64,000 bases of DNA from CALDTK01 sp045110575 (GTDB lineage: Bacteria > Bacteroidota > Bacteroidia > Chitinophagales > Saprospiraceae): NCBI GenBank assembly GCA_045110575.1, contig JBGCGF010000046.1, forward strand, positions 1 through 64,000, read 5' to 3'. Both the position numbers and the translations under genes were made by a program. Each line of letters starts with the position of its first letter. Within the stretch, counting starts at the first letter, position 1. Below are positions 63,158 through 64,000 of this stretch, piece by piece. Under the pieces are notes generated by a model. It saw only the letters and a program-made list of their open reading frames with translations. It was not told where the DNA came from and searched no databases.

Positions 63158-63739
63158 ATGCACGACATCGAACCTCATTACCACTGGCGGGAGCTCTATC
63201 AAAGTGAGCAGGATCAGGATAGTCCATTCTATAGTAGAGTGTACTCGGAATTCACCTTTACCAACCAGGTGTACAACTACTATATCCATCCACAATGGGA
63301 TGACTTTGGCTCACAGACACTGTATGCCAAGCAGCTCTGGGGTGACTACAGTTCTGGAACGGCGATCATCGAGCTCATTGGTGAGTGGAACGATACGCTG
63401 TACAACGACGTCAAATTTTTAAAGGAAGAGGTGATCGATCCACTGCTACATGCGGGTGTGTCGAAGTTTGTTATCCTTTGCGAAAACGTGCTGAATTTTC
63501 ACGGTGACGACAACTGTTACTATGAGGAATGGGTGGAAGAGGTCCGGGAAAACGATGGCTGGGTGGCACTGGTGAATACCCTACCCCACGTAGTCGATGA
63601 GCTCAATGCCTCGATGATCGACCACTACGTCTTTTATGGTGATCGGCTCAACGATATTCCTTGGCGTCCGAAAAAACCGAAGGACCTCATCCTTTACGTT
63701 GAGGCCATGCTGGAGGCTTCGACGATGCGGATTGGGTAG
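63158..63739 (+). CDS. Conserved Bacteroidota protein of unknown function
   Basis: Protein of 193 aa; the ATG at 63158 is chosen because the sequence from there (MHDIEPHYHWRELY) has strong protein character, whereas the 83 codons before it overlap the divergent kinase gene region. It is acidic and aromatic-rich (YYIHPQWDDFGSQTLYAKQLWGDY, AIIELIGEWNDTLYNDVKFL, FVILCENVLNFHGDDNCYYEEW), soluble, without signal peptide. To my memory very similar proteins occur widely in Bacteroidota without a known role. The gene faces away from the kinase gene. Confidence 0.75.
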   Translation: MHDIEPHYHWRELYQSEQDQDSPFYSRVYSEFTFTNQVYNYYIHPQWDDFGSQTLYAKQLWGDYSSGTAIIELIGEWNDTLYNDVKFLKEEVIDPLLHAGVSKFVILCENVLNFHGDDNCYYEEWVEEVRENDGWVALVNTLPHVVDELNASMIDHYVFYGDRLNDIPWRPKKPKDLILYVEAMLEASTMRIG

Positions 63740-63876
63740 ATCGCTGCGCGATCGGTACTTGGGATCGTTGGCGCTTCGCCCCGTGCAAGCACGAGGGCTT
63801 TGCTTGACTGTTGGATTTCGGGCCGTCGCTTTGCGACTGCTGGAGATGGCGTTCGACTCACTCTGTGAGTGCCATC
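63739..63876. repeat. Cluster of five short perfect hairpins (REP-like)
   Basis: Within 140 bp: GATCGC-TGC-GCGATC (63739-63753), GGCG-CTT-CGCC (63770-63780), CGTGC-AA-GCACG (63782-63793), GTCGC-TTT-GCGAC (63825-63837) and ACTCAC-TCT-GTGAGT (63856-63870), the last enclosed by GATGGC / GCCATC. Loops are two or three bases. The first starts on the last base of the preceding stop codon. Confidence 0.7.
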
Positions 63877-63907
63877 GGAAGGAAATATCTTTCATACAGA
63901 TATCTAC

Positions 63908-64000
63908 TCAGCTTCCTATAAAATTTGAAGAATCAAGACATCGTGGATCAACGAATGTTAGCGGCCACTCCTTCCATTGCGCTACTAAGCCTGCCTTTAC
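63908..64000 (-). CDS. 3' end of a probable REP-associated transposase (RAYT) gene, cut by window edge
   Basis: A minus-strand open frame enters from the right edge and stops at TGA (63908-63910), giving 30 residues: KAGLVAQWKEWPLTFVDP followed by RCLDSSNF. KAGLV-x-x-W-x-x-WP is the C-terminal pattern of IS200-like/REP-associated tyrosine transposases (N-P-V-K-A-G-L-V...W...WP). The catalytic HUH and Tyr motifs would lie beyond the window. The hairpin cluster just downstream fits the usual link of these genes to REP sequences. Confidence 0.5.
   Translation of the reverse strand, partial: VKAGLVAQWKEWPLTFVDPRCLDSSNFIGS

Noticed and set aside
63581..63895. 104-codon minus-strand frame at the right end
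   Set aside because: Half overlaps the conserved plus-strand gene and half is hairpin-rich intergenic DNA.
1..64000. tRNA and rRNA genes
   Set aside because: I looked for T-loop (GGTTCGANTCC) and rRNA core sequences and saw none; the only similar string is part of the TPP riboswitch.

Overview
The window comes from a Bacteroidota chromosome, most likely a free-living or marine Saprospiria/Flavobacteriia-type organism. The evidence is two C-terminal sorting domains of the type IX secretion system (T9SS: type A and CHU_C/type B), SprB and PKD repeats, a TonB receptor under a TPP riboswitch, and several TAnnTTTG promoter-like boxes. I cannot name the genus.

Layout. 1-1784: a complete IS5-type insertion sequence with 15-bp terminal inverted repeats; the C-terminal remnant of a gene it seems to have cut follows at 1787-2059. 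2117-7405: a visibly A+T-rich block of minus-strand orphan envelope genes (two lipoproteins, a small membrane protein, two outer-membrane barrels), three of them in a tight operon flanked by a 26-bp direct repeat. 7937-16511: housekeeping and envelope genes: an ABC exporter, ubiX, comEC, an aldose-epimerase-like protein, a TPR membrane protein, a PNPOx-fold protein and a MarC protein. An intergenic REP-like cluster lies at 9854-10088.

16876-44143: 27 kb holding four giant (2041-2439 aa) secreted T9SS type B proteins in a row on the minus strand, all built from Cys-rich repeats, an SprB repeat and a C-terminal CHU_C domain. 44346-45077: a DUF4412 protein. 45177-52469: two T9SS type A proteins, one a reprolysin-like metalloprotease with about 16 PKD-like domains, the other a short chimera of neighbouring architectures. 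52790-59639: two lipoproteins, a 1135-aa exported orphan and a small outer-membrane barrel. 59722-62920: a thiamine-type TonB receptor below a TPP riboswitch whose switching hairpins can be read in the sequence, preceded by a NadR-like P-loop kinase. 63158-63739: a conserved Bacteroidota protein of unknown function. 63739-64000: a cluster of small hairpins beside what looks like the 3' end of a REP-associated (RAYT) transposase gene.

The most unusual signal is not a gene. A 13-bp core, TTTTNGCGAAAGC, usually with G or GG before it and often TGA after it, occurs exactly nine times on both strands, in different reading frames and between genes, with several near matches. That is far above chance and resembles a Chi-, uptake- or segregation-type signal. 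The window also carries comEC, the DNA-uptake channel gene.
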